64,000 nucleotides of DNA from Streptomyces ferrugineus. Its GTDB lineage: Bacteria; Actinomycetota; Actinomycetes; Streptomycetales; Streptomycetaceae. The DNA lies in the NCBI RefSeq assembly GCF_015160855.1, contig NZ_CP063373.1, positions 7,006,001 through 7,070,000 on the forward strand. Direction: 5' to 3'. Below the pieces are notes generated by a model. That model made no database searches. It saw only the letters and a program-made list of their open reading frames with translations, and was not told the origin of the DNA. Positions within the stretch are counted from its first letter, which is position 1; every line of letters begins with the position of its first letter. Below are positions 1-7,299 of this stretch, piece after piece. Made by a program: the position numbers and the translations under genes.

Positions 1-667
1 CGCGCTGCATGGTCAGCAGCGGGGCGCCCTCCTCCTCGGCGAGGCGCTCGGCCTCGGCGGCGGTGGCGGCGCGGGCGCCGATGGTCTGGCGGGCGCTGTG
101 CAGGGTGATGCCGGCGGCGCGCATCAGACGGTAGAGGCCGGTGGCCTCCAGTTGCGGGGTGTCCAGGTCGATCAAGCCGGGCGGCAGGAAGTTGCACAGG
201 TACGCCATCGGCTCGCCGTGCGCGAGGCGCAGCCGCTCGATGCGGTGCACGTCGCTGTCCTCGGCGACCCCGAGTGCTGCCGCGACCTCGGCGGACGCCG
301 GGACGACGGTGTTGACGAGCACCTTGGTCGCCGGGCGCTGACCGGCCGATTCGAGGTCGTCGTAGAGGCTGCTGAGTTCCAGCGGGCGTTTGACCTGGCT
401 GTGCACGACCTGGGTCCCGACGCCCCGGCGGCGCACCAGCAGGCCCTTGTCGACCAGCGACTGGATGGCCTGGCGGACGGTCGGCCGGGACAGGCCGAGG
501 CGTGCGGCGAGTTCGATCTCGTTGCCCAGCAGGCTGCCGGGGGTGAGCGCTCCGTGCTCGATCGCGGCCTCGAGCTGTTGGGACAGCTGGAAGTACAAGG
601 GCACCGGACTGCTCCGGTCCACGCTGAGCTCGAGTTCCACGGTTGGGTCCACTTCAGGTTTCGGCAC
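1..667 (-). CDS. GntR-family transcriptional regulator (HutC/UTRA type), 3' end outside window
   Basis: About 222 codons are visible, read right to left from a GTG at 665-667; the C-terminus lies beyond position 1. The N-terminal third is a GntR winged helix (around residues 20-80: PLYFQLSQQLE, NEIELAARLGLSRPTVRQAI, DKGLLVRRRGVGTQV), followed by a UTRA-like effector-binding domain (DVHRIERLRLAHGEPMAY). It diverges from the Gfo/Idh/MocA oxidoreductase at 770, and a perfect palindrome lies between the two genes, so it probably controls that sugar or polyol oxidoreductase and itself; this is inferred from layout only. The effector is unknown. Confidence 0.85.
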   Translation of the reverse strand, partial: MPKPEVDPTVELELSVDRSSPVPLYFQLSQQLEAAIEHGALTPGSLLGNEIELAARLGLSRPTVRQAIQSLVDKGLLVRRRGVGTQVVHSQVKRPLELSSLYDDLESAGQRPATKVLVNTVVPASAEVAAALGVAEDSDVHRIERLRLAHGEPMAYLCNFLPPGLIDLDTPQLEATGLYRLMRAAGITLHSARQTIGARAATAAEAERLAEEEGAPLLTMQR

Positions 668-717
668 GGCCCGACTGTAGCTCTACGCGTTGTTGACGGG
701 AAGTCGTGTAGTTTGAT

Positions 718-727
718 TGTCCGGACA
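718..727. promoter_or_regulatory. Likely GntR operator
   Basis: Perfect 10-bp palindrome TGTCCGGACA in the 102-bp divergent interval between the GntR gene and the oxidoreductase. HutC-type GntR repressors commonly bind short palindromes of this kind. Assignment to this regulator is inferred from position. Confidence 0.5.
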
Positions 728-769
728 TTTGCATTGACAGCCTACGCACTGAACCCGCAGTTTGTTTCC

Positions 770-1792
770 ATGCGCATCGGGGTCATCGGTACGGGCCGCA
801 TCGGCACCATTCACGCGAACACGCTCAGTCGCCACCGCGACGTCGGTTCCCTGATCCTCACGGACGCGGACGCGACGCGGGCCCAGGAGCTGGCTCACCG
901 GCTGGGCGAGACGGCGGCGCCCGGGGTGGACGAGATCTTCCGGTGGGGCGTGGACGCGGTGGTGATCACCACGGCGACGTCCGCCCACGCCGAACTGATC
1001 GGTCGGGCAGCACGCTCGGGGCTTCCGGTGTTCTGCGAGAAGCCCATAGCGCTCGATCTGCCGGGCACGTTGCAGGCCATCGGGGAGGTCGAGACGGCCG
1101 GGACGATCCTCCAGATGGGCTTCCAGCGGCGCTTCGACGCGGGCTACGTGGGCGCGCGTGAGGCGGTGCGCTCCGGGCGGCTCGGGCGGTTGCACACCAT
1201 GCGGGCGCTGACCAGTGACCAGGAGCCGCCGAAGGCCGCCTGGTTGCCGCTGTCCGGCGGGCTGTACCGGGACACGCTGATTCACGACTTCGACATGGTG
1301 CGCTGGGTGACCGGGCACGAGGTCGTCGACGTGTACGCGGCCGGATCGGACGCCGGGCCCGCCATGTTCCGCGAGGCGGGCGACGTGGACACGGCGGCGG
1401 TGCTGCTCACGCTGGACGACGGCACGCTGGCCACGGCCACGGCGACAAGGCTGAACGGCGCCGGCTACGACGTGCGCCTGGAGCTGGCCGGGGAGCTGGA
1501 CCAGATCGTGGTGGGCCTGGACGACCGTACGCCGATCGCTTCCACCGAGCCGACCGGGCCGCCCGCGGCCGACAAGCCGTGGTCGGGGTTCCTGGAGCGG
1601 TTCGGGCCCGCGTACGAGGCGGAGTTGAACGCGTTCGTGGAGGTCCTGCACGGCGAGCGGGCCAACCCCTGCGACGGTCGGGAGGCCTTGGAGGCGCTGC
1701 GGATCTCGGAGGCGTGCGAAGTGTCCAGACGCGAGCGCAGACCGGTCGCGCTCGCGGAGATTCCGGGCGGGGCCGCGACTGCGGCCCCGTGA
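770..1792 (+). CDS. Gfo/Idh/MocA family NAD(P)-dependent oxidoreductase (inositol 2-dehydrogenase-like)
   Basis: 340 aa from the ATG at 770, where the dinucleotide-binding fold begins at once. The open frame extends further upstream but that part is antisense to the GntR gene. Visible motifs: Rossmann glycine motif GTGRIG (7-12), EKPIALD (90-96, conserved Lys91 of the family), and the substrate-domain signature RDTLIHDFDMVRW (167-179). These enzymes oxidise cyclitols or sugars. The protein resembles inositol 2-dehydrogenases, but the exact substrate cannot be read from sequence. It is divergent from, and probably controlled by, the adjacent GntR protein. Confidence 0.85.
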   Translation: MRIGVIGTGRIGTIHANTLSRHRDVGSLILTDADATRAQELAHRLGETAAPGVDEIFRWGVDAVVITTATSAHAELIGRAARSGLPVFCEKPIALDLPGTLQAIGEVETAGTILQMGFQRRFDAGYVGAREAVRSGRLGRLHTMRALTSDQEPPKAAWLPLSGGLYRDTLIHDFDMVRWVTGHEVVDVYAAGSDAGPAMFREAGDVDTAAVLLTLDDGTLATATATRLNGAGYDVRLELAGELDQIVVGLDDRTPIASTEPTGPPAADKPWSGFLERFGPAYEAELNAFVEVLHGERANPCDGREALEALRISEACEVSRRERRPVALAEIPGGAATAAP

Positions 1793-1826
1793 GGAACGGA
1801 CTCGGCGGCCCCGGGCCCCCGGCCCG

Positions 1827-3005
1827 CTACCAGCGCACCGGCAGACTGCGCATCCCCCGGACCAGCACCCCCGGCAGCCACTCCCCCGGCGGGCCGTCCG
1901 GCGCCAGGCCGGGAGCGCGCTCCAGCAGGGACCGTATCGCCGTGCGGGCCTCCAGACGGGCCAGGGGTGCGCCCAGGCAGAAGTGGATGCCGTGGCCGAA
2001 GGCGACGTGGCCGCGAGTGTCGCGGCGGATGTCGAAGGTGTCGGGAGCGGCATAGCGGCTCGCGTCCCGGTTGGCCGCGGTGAGGCCGACCATCACCGGC
2101 TCGCCCTTCTCGATGGAGGTGCCGGCGATCTCCAGGGACTCGGCGGCATACCGGAACGTCGCCGTCTCCACCGGGCCCTCGTGGCGCAGCATCTCCTCCA
2201 CCGCGCCGTCGATGAGGCTCATGTCGGCGCGCAGGGCGGCGAGTTGGCCGGGGTGGGTGAGCAGGGCGTGCACACCGCTGGTGATGAGGTTGACGGTCGT
2301 CTCGTGCCCGGCGATCAGCAGTATGAAGGCCATGCCCCGCAGTTCGTCCGGGGAGAGCCGGTCGCCGTCCTCGGCCGTGGTGCGGATCAGGTCGCTCAGC
2401 AGGTCGCCGCCGGGCCCGGCGCACCTCTTGTCCTCGATCAGGTCGGTGAAATACGCGCCGAGGTGGGTGAAGGCGTCTACCTCGTTGCCCGGGCTGGTGG
2501 GTGCGACCACCTCCGTCGACATCTTGCGGAACTCCGCGCGGTCCATGTCGGGCACGCCGAGCAGTTCGCAGATGACGGTGAGCGGCAGCGGGTAGGCGAG
2601 GGACTCCACGAGGTCGGCGCGGCCCCGCGGCAGCATGGCGTCGAGCAGGTCGTCGGTGATCCGCTGGATCCTGGGCCGCAGCTCCTCCACGCGGCGCATC
2701 GTGAAGGCGCGCGCGATGAGCCCGCGCAGCCGGGTGTGCTGGGGCGGATCGCTGGCCAGCAGGTTCTTCCCGATCAGCTCCTCTTCGGCCGACTTCAGGC
2801 CGATCTTGGTGCCGTCCTTGGCCAACCGCTGGTCGGCGAGCGCGGCGCGCGCCTCCTCGTGCCCCACGACGAGCCAGACCTCGGACTGCCAGTCGGGCAG
2901 CCGGACGCGGTGCACCGGGCCCCGTTCGCGCAATCGCGCGTACACCGGATGCGGGTTCTCGCGGAACCCCGCGCCGAACTCCCCCAGGTCGATCACTTCT
3001 TCCAT
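1827..3005 (-). CDS. Cytochrome P450 (bacterial class I, CYP107-like)
   Basis: 392 aa, the usual length for a soluble actinomycete P450. The I-helix oxygen-binding motif AGHETT lies at 232-237, the K-helix ExxR at 271-274 (EMLR), and the heme-thiolate loop FGHGIHFCLG at 336-345 with Cys343 as axial ligand. The ATG follows a GGGGGAG ribosome binding site. It hydroxylates an unknown small molecule and needs ferredoxin and reductase partners; none is encoded next to it. It ends 35 bp from the convergent oxidoreductase and does not look like part of a biosynthetic cluster. Confidence 0.92.
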   Translation of the reverse strand: MEEVIDLGEFGAGFRENPHPVYARLRERGPVHRVRLPDWQSEVWLVVGHEEARAALADQRLAKDGTKIGLKSAEEELIGKNLLASDPPQHTRLRGLIARAFTMRRVEELRPRIQRITDDLLDAMLPRGRADLVESLAYPLPLTVICELLGVPDMDRAEFRKMSTEVVAPTSPGNEVDAFTHLGAYFTDLIEDKRCAGPGGDLLSDLIRTTAEDGDRLSPDELRGMAFILLIAGHETTVNLITSGVHALLTHPGQLAALRADMSLIDGAVEEMLRHEGPVETATFRYAAESLEIAGTSIEKGEPVMVGLTAANRDASRYAAPDTFDIRRDTRGHVAFGHGIHFCLGAPLARLEARTAIRSLLERAPGLAPDGPPGEWLPGVLVRGMRSLPVRW

Positions 3006-3046
3006 GGCTCCCCCTTCGACACACCGACAACGCCCGGGAGCCCGGA

Positions 3047-3727
3047 CTAGTGCCCGTCGTCCTCCGCTTCCTCCAGCAGCCCCGCGTCGTACGTCAGCAG
3101 GGCGATCTGCACACGGTTGTTGAGGTCGAGCTTGGCCAGGACGCGGGAGACGTGGGTCTTGACGGTGGCGACGCTCATGAACAGCTCGGCGGCGATCTCC
3201 GCGTTGGACAGGCCCCGGCCCACCGCGACGGCGACCTCGCGTTCGCGGTCGTTGAGGGCGGTGAGCCGCTCACGCGCGCGCGTGCGGCGGGTGTCGGCGG
3301 CGGTGCCGGCCGCGTGGTCCATCAACTGCCTTGTGACGGTGGGCGACAGGACCGGGTCACCGGCCGCGACACGGCGCACCGCGTCGACGATCTCGGCGGG
3401 CGGGGTGTCCTTCAGCACGAACCCGGCGGCACCGGCGCGCAGGGCGCGCAGCACCTGGTCGTCGGCGTGGAAGGTGGTCAGCAGCACGACCTGCGGGGCG
3501 TCCTTGCGGCCGCGCAGCCGCTCCGTGGCGGTGAGACCGTCGACCGACGGCATCCGGATGTCCATCAGCACCACGTCCGGCCGGGCCCGGTCGACCAGTG
3601 CCTCCACGTCGGCGCCGTCGGCCGCCTCACCGACGATCTCGATGTCGTCGGCCCCGCCCAGCATGAAGGACAGCCCTGCCCTGACCAACGGGTCGTCGTC
3701 GACGAGGAGGATTCTGATCGCAGTCAT
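3047..3727 (-). CDS. NarL/FixJ-type response regulator
   Basis: 226 aa. N-terminal receiver domain with acidic pocket (VDDD, residues 9-12), phospho-acceptor Asp56 in VLMDIRMP and conserved Lys106 (VLKD). C-terminal LuxR-type helix-turn-helix around 150-215 (LNDREREVAVAVGRGLSNAEIAAEL, SVATVKTHVSRVLAKL, split here as read). It lies directly downstream of the histidine kinase gene on the same strand, which marks it as the cognate regulator. The target genes cannot be read from the window. Confidence 0.93.
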   Translation of the reverse strand: MTAIRILLVDDDPLVRAGLSFMLGGADDIEIVGEAADGADVEALVDRARPDVVLMDIRMPSVDGLTATERLRGRKDAPQVVLLTTFHADDQVLRALRAGAAGFVLKDTPPAEIVDAVRRVAAGDPVLSPTVTRQLMDHAAGTAADTRRTRARERLTALNDREREVAVAVGRGLSNAEIAAELFMSVATVKTHVSRVLAKLDLNNRVQIALLTYDAGLLEEAEDDGH

Positions 3728-3784
3728 GTCGCTTACGTAATCACGGTTGCGGGGCGTTCAGGACGCGGACGACGAGGACGGGCG

Positions 3785-5029
3785 TCACCCCCACGGCAGC
3801 CGGCCGCGCACCTCGAACCCCCCGTCCGCCAGCGGCCCGTGCTCCAGCCGGCCGCCGGTCAGCGTCGCCCGTTCCGTCAGGCCGATCAGGCCCTGGCCGG
3901 AGCCGGGGACTTCGGGCACCTCGCCCTCGGGTGCGGGGTTGCGCACCGATACGGACAGCCCCTCGCCGGGCGCTCCGGTCACCGTCACCGTGACCTCCGT
4001 GCCGGGGGCGTGCTTGCGGGCGTTGGTCAGGCCCTCCTGGGCGATGCGGTAGGCGGTGCGGCCCACGGAGGCGGGGACCGCGGCGGGGTCGGTGACGCGC
4101 TGGTCGAGGGTGACCTTCATGCCGGCCTCGCGGGACTCGGTGACCAGTGCTTCCAGGGCTGCGAGGGTGGGCTGCGGGCGGCCGGAGTCGTCGGTGTCGC
4201 CCGCGCGCAGCACGCCGATGATCTCCCGCAGGTCCTGGAGGGCCTCGTGGGCGCTCTCCCGGATCACGCCCGCCGCCCGATGGATCTCCTCGCGGGGCGC
4301 GTCGGGCCGGAACTCCAGCGCGCCCGCGTGCACGCTGAGCAGCGTCAACCGGTGGGCCAGGACGTCGTGCATCTCCCGGGCGATGGCCTCACGGGCCAGC
4401 CGCTGGGCCTGCTCGGCCCGCAGCCGCGCCTCGGTCTCGGCGCGCCGGGCGCGGTCCCGCAGGCTGAGCATGAGCTGGCGTTTCGAGCGGACGAACATGC
4501 CCCAGCCGACCACCGCGACGGTCAGCACCGCGGCCAGGACGAGCGCCCAGCCGTACGGCACATCGGGGTCGGGACGGAACCAGAAGTAGAGCGGGTTCAG
4601 TGCCAAGGACGCCCCGGCCATCCAGGCGACGTACCGGAAGGGCCGGTGTACGGCGAGAGTGAACATGGCGACCAGGCTCGCGCCGCCCGCGGTGCTCGAC
4701 GCGGCGGCCACCGGGACCATCGCGAAGGCGAAACCGACCGGCCAGCGGCGCCGCAGCCAGACCGCGGCGCAGGAAAGCGCCCCGAGGATCTGGTCGAGGG
4801 CGGCGTAGCCCTGGGGCAGGTCCTCGTTCTTCATCGTGTCCGCGGCCAGCAGGCCGATGATCACGGCCAGCAGAAAGCAGCAGAAGTCGACCACCCAGTC
4901 GCGCGCGGTGCGCCGGGGCCGCCCGGAGCGCTCGGGGGCGAGGTCGAGCTCCTTCACCAGGGCCGAGGGCAGCAGCCAGCGCCGCCCCGTGAACGCCTGC
5001 GGTGCGGTCTCCTGCTTGTCACGACTCAC
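3785..5029 (-). CDS. Sensor histidine kinase (HPK7 family, NarL-type partner)
   Basis: 414 aa from the GTG at 5029; a TTG three codons upstream (5038) is an alternative start. Several hydrophobic helices fill the N-terminal half (DFCCFLLAVIIGLLAA, ALVLAAVLTVAVVGWGMF), followed by a coiled linker and the HisKA_3 dimerisation motif REMHDVLAHR with phospho-acceptor His at about 221. The ATPase domain has the N box (EGLTNARKHAPG) and G box (GSGQGLIGLTERA). It presumably senses an envelope or membrane signal and phosphorylates the adjacent response regulator. Confidence 0.93.
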   Translation of the reverse strand: MSRDKQETAPQAFTGRRWLLPSALVKELDLAPERSGRPRRTARDWVVDFCCFLLAVIIGLLAADTMKNEDLPQGYAALDQILGALSCAAVWLRRRWPVGFAFAMVPVAAASSTAGGASLVAMFTLAVHRPFRYVAWMAGASLALNPLYFWFRPDPDVPYGWALVLAAVLTVAVVGWGMFVRSKRQLMLSLRDRARRAETEARLRAEQAQRLAREAIAREMHDVLAHRLTLLSVHAGALEFRPDAPREEIHRAAGVIRESAHEALQDLREIIGVLRAGDTDDSGRPQPTLAALEALVTESREAGMKVTLDQRVTDPAAVPASVGRTAYRIAQEGLTNARKHAPGTEVTVTVTGAPGEGLSVSVRNPAPEGEVPEVPGSGQGLIGLTERATLTGGRLEHGPLADGGFEVRGRLPWG

Positions 5030-5156
5030 GGTCGACAAATCTACGCAGTGCCGGTCCCCGGTGCGCCTGTGCAGACGCGATCCACGACCAAAGTCGCGGC
5101 GCCGGAGACCTTGGTCGCGGCGATCCGACCGGAACCTGCACTTCCGTTGGCCGTGG

Positions 5157-5198
5157 CTCGCCCCGCGGCCGATTGGCGTGGGGGGTCCGCGGGGCGAG
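5157..5198. repeat. 42-bp palindromic element, copy 1
   Basis: CTCGCCCCGCGG (5157-5168) and CCGCGGGGCGAG (5187-5198) are perfect 12-bp inverted arms around an 18-base loop. A nearly identical element lies in opposite orientation at 6241-6282; the loops differ at only a few positions once one copy is reversed. It ends 9 bp upstream of the small membrane protein gene, so it could act as a 5' hairpin of that transcript. The rest of the 5030-5207 interval shows nothing recognisable. Confidence 0.6.
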
Positions 5199-5207
5199 AG
5201 TCATGGC

Positions 5208-5408
5208 ATGAAGCAGTTGCTGGAGATCCTTGGATTCATCGCCCTGGTGCAGGGCGTCGCGGGCCTGCTGCACGAGTTCACCGACTGGGACTGGGGTCTC
5301 GTGCAGCGGATCGGTTTCCTCGACGGCTTCGAGATCTACGCGAGCGTCGCCCTGCTCGTACTGGCGTTCGCATTGTTCGCCGCCGCCGAGAGCCGGAAGT
5401 CCGGCTGA
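5208..5408 (+). CDS. Small hydrophobic membrane protein, function unknown
   Basis: 66 aa from the ATG at 5208. Two hydrophobic segments (LLEILGFIALVQGVAGLLH and IYASVALLVLAFALFAAAE) flank a polar, tryptophan-containing loop (FTDWDWG), which predicts a two-helix membrane protein. Amino-acid composition and codon use are those of a real Streptomyces gene. The product family is not one I recognise. It stands alone, downstream of a 42-bp hairpin element and upstream of the secreted RNase gene. Confidence 0.6.
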   Translation: MKQLLEILGFIALVQGVAGLLHEFTDWDWGLVQRIGFLDGFEIYASVALLVLAFALFAAAESRKSG

Positions 5409-5563
5409 GCGCGGACCGGACTCCCGACCGGTGGCACCTTCCTCGGCGCCGAACCGCGGCCCCCGGGCTCAGCGGCCGCCTGCATGTGAGGGCGACGTGA
5501 TGGCGCTCGATCGCAAGTTAACTCCGCGAAAACTCATCGGACTTGACGGGAAATTGTCCAGAG

Positions 5564-5606
5564 TTGACATTGACATGCCACTGTCTACGCGCGTCATCAT
5601 GAGGTC
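5564..5606 (+). promoter_or_regulatory. Promoter and leader of the RNase gene with tandem TTGACA
   Basis: Two overlapping -35-like hexamers, TTGACA at 5564-5569 and TTGACA at 5570-5575, are followed by a TA-containing stretch (CTGTCTACGC, 5581-5590). The RNase ATG at 5607 follows within 32 bp of the second hexamer, so the leader is very short. The surrounding 5500-5600 stretch is clearly poorer in GC than its neighbours. Confidence 0.45.
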
Positions 5607-5993
5607 ATGAGATTCCCCCCACGAATCACCCGCATCGGCGCCGCAGCCGCCGTCCTGTCCGCCCTCCTCGTCGGAGGCACCGTCACCGCCACCCCGGCGG
5701 CCGCCGCGGTCGGCAGCATCTGCTACGGCGACCTGCCCTCGCAGGCGTACGACACGCTCGAACTGATCGAGCAGGGCGGTCCCTTCCCGTACGAGCAGGA
5801 CGGCACCGTCTTCCAGAACCGGGAAGGCATCCTGCCGAGCCAGACGTCTGGCTACTATCACGAGTACACCGTCATCACTCCTGGCTCGCCCACGCGCGGA
5901 GCTCGCCGCATCGTCACCGGTGAGGAGCACCAGGAGGACTACTACACGGCCGACCACTACGAGTCGTTCGACCTGATCGACTACAGCTGCTGA
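5607..5993 (+). CDS. Secreted guanyl-specific ribonuclease, RNase Sa family
   Basis: 128 aa with an N-terminal signal peptide (arginine-rich n-region, hydrophobic core AAAAVLSALLVGG, cleavage near AAAA, residues 31-34). The mature ~95 residues align without gaps to RNase Sa of Streptomyces aureofaciens with an offset of 32. Catalytic Glu54, Arg69 and His85 correspond to Glu86, Arg101 and His117. The disulfide Cys7-Cys96 corresponds to Cys39-Cys128, and the guanine-recognition segment FQNRE is intact. The enzyme cleaves single-stranded RNA 3' of guanosine outside the cell. No barstar-like inhibitor gene is adjacent, so self-protection presumably relies on export or on an unlinked inhibitor. 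Confidence 0.92.
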   Translation: MRFPPRITRIGAAAAVLSALLVGGTVTATPAAAAVGSICYGDLPSQAYDTLELIEQGGPFPYEQDGTVFQNREGILPSQTSGYYHEYTVITPGSPTRGARRIVTGEEHQEDYYTADHYESFDLIDYSC

Positions 5994-6011
5994 GGAAGCC
6001 TGTGAGGTCCG

Positions 6012-6041
6012 CCGGGAGCCTGCGTGCATCCGGGCTCCCGG
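6012..6041 (+). terminator. Hairpin terminator after the RNase gene
   Basis: CCGGGAGCC (6012-6020) pairs with GGCTCCCGG (6033-6041) around a 12-base loop, 19 bp after the RNase stop. No T-run follows, as usual for Streptomyces. The stretch 6042-6240 contains no start-to-stop gene I can support; a minus-strand open stretch ending at 6114 (VAKALVLIAPLQSDRTPIG) may be a gene remnant. Confidence 0.55.
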
Positions 6042-6240
6042 CCCCGAACAGCGCGGACGACGCACAGGCTGGGTGACGCTCACAGAGATCTCGTAGGCGG
6101 CGAGGAAGCGGATTCACTGCGGGCCGCCCCAGCCGCGCAGCCGACCGGCGAGTTCGTGCGCCATGCCGATCGGCGTCCTGTCGCTCTGCAGCGGCGCGAT
6201 CAGCACGAGCGCCTTCGCCACTCGCTCCGCGCCCAGAACC

Positions 6241-6282
6241 CTCGCCCCGCGGACCCCCCACACTCATCGGCCGCGGGGCGAG
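6241..6282. repeat. 42-bp palindromic element, copy 2 (inverted)
   Basis: CTCGCCCCGCGG (6241-6252) and CCGCGGGGCGAG (6271-6282) form perfect 12-bp arms. Read on the minus strand, arms, loop and the first bases downstream match the copy at 5157-5198. The two copies flank the small membrane protein and RNase genes as inverted repeats about 1.08 kb apart. Confidence 0.6.
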
Positions 6283-6285
6283 GTA

Positions 6286-7252
6286 CGCCCGACCCCCGTG
6301 GTGATCTGACGGCTGGGGCGGCGGACATCGCGTCTTCGCATGTGGGCGAAGACCGCGTCGATGGAGGCTCCGGCAACGCGTGCGGATCGCACACGTCGGG
6401 CACCGCGGTGGTCACCCGCTCGGCGACTTCCCGGGTGTGAGCGGCTTCGCGCAGTTGCCGCAGTCCGGTGACGCTGAGGTCGATCGCTCGGTCGGGGAAG
6501 CCGCGCTGAGCGGAGTACGGGGCATCCCGCCCGTGTCCGGCCCCAGCTAAAGGCGGCGACGGCCGCGGCGGTCTCGTTCTGCGCGCGTACCCGCACGGGC
6601 AGGCTGCGGAGGGAGCGGGCCGGCAGCGACGCGGTCTCCGGCGCGATCATCTGACCGAGGTTCCTGCGCCACGCCGCCACCGGGGCCAGCAGCTCGACCG
6701 GGCCGATCAGTGCGCCCGCGGTCAGGTCGGAGTGACCGCCGAGGTACTTGGTGGCGGAGTGGATGACCAGGTCCGCGCCGTGGCGGAGCGGGTTCTGGTT
6801 TCGAAGAACACGATCCGGGTGCGGTCGGTCAGGACCTCGCACAGTCGGCCGACTTCGTCGGCGCGCAGGAAGGTGGTGGTGATGCCGACCTGGGGCAGGT
6901 TGTCGCCGAGGAGTTCGAAGGTGCCGCCGTAGACGATGTGCTCGCCGGTGCGGGTGTGGGCGAGGAAGGTGGCGGCTTCGGAGGCCATGCCGGAGGAGAA
7001 GGCGAGTGCCTGGTCGCCGCCTTCGAGGTCGGCGAGCTTGGCCTCCAGCGAGCGGATGGTGGGGTTGAGGCCGTAGCGGGTGTAGAGGTTGCCGGGCTTG
7101 CGGCCTTCGACGACGTCGAGGAGGTCGGCGGTGGAGCCGAAGGCGAACGTGGAGTGCGTGTAGAGCGGGGTGTGGATGGCCCCTTGCGGGTCGCGGTGTT
7201 CGCCGGCGTGCCCGCTGCGCGTGGACAGGGACTGCGCGGGGGTGTCGGTCAT
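6286..7252 (-). pseudogene. Cys/Met-metabolism PLP enzyme (cystathionine gamma-synthase/lyase family), frameshifted
   Basis: From the ATG at 7252 the frame encodes a good N-terminus of the family (residues 1-155: THSTFAFGSTADLL, NLYTRYGLNPTIRSLEAKL, FSSGMASEAA, YGGTFELLGDN) and then goes out of frame near 6790. The PLP-lysine region (DLVIHSATKYLGGHSDLTAG) continues in the next frame to about 6600. Further homology then breaks up again, with a possible tail back in the first frame near 6415 (TTAVPDVCDPHALPE). At least two frameshifts and probably a deletion have destroyed the gene. It follows the cysteine desulfurase on the same strand and may once have been the third gene of that sulfur operon. 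Confidence 0.8.
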
Positions 7253-7299
7253 GCCTCTCCTGCTGGTCAGTCGGTCCTGCGGTGGACTGCGGTGGCCCG

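Noticed and set aside
98..1792. Single 564-residue open frame covering the GntR antisense and the oxidoreductase
   Set aside because: The first 224 codons are antisense to the GntR gene and show no family pattern; the dinucleotide-binding fold starts at the ATG at 770.
683..2053. 456-residue minus-strand open frame
   Set aside because: Antisense shadow of the oxidoreductase gene; arginine/proline-rich, without start context or family resemblance.
6114..6246. Minus-strand stretch ending at 6114 (VAKALVLIAPLQSDRTPIG) as a gene
   Set aside because: No start codon context and no complete domain; kept only as a possible remnant note.
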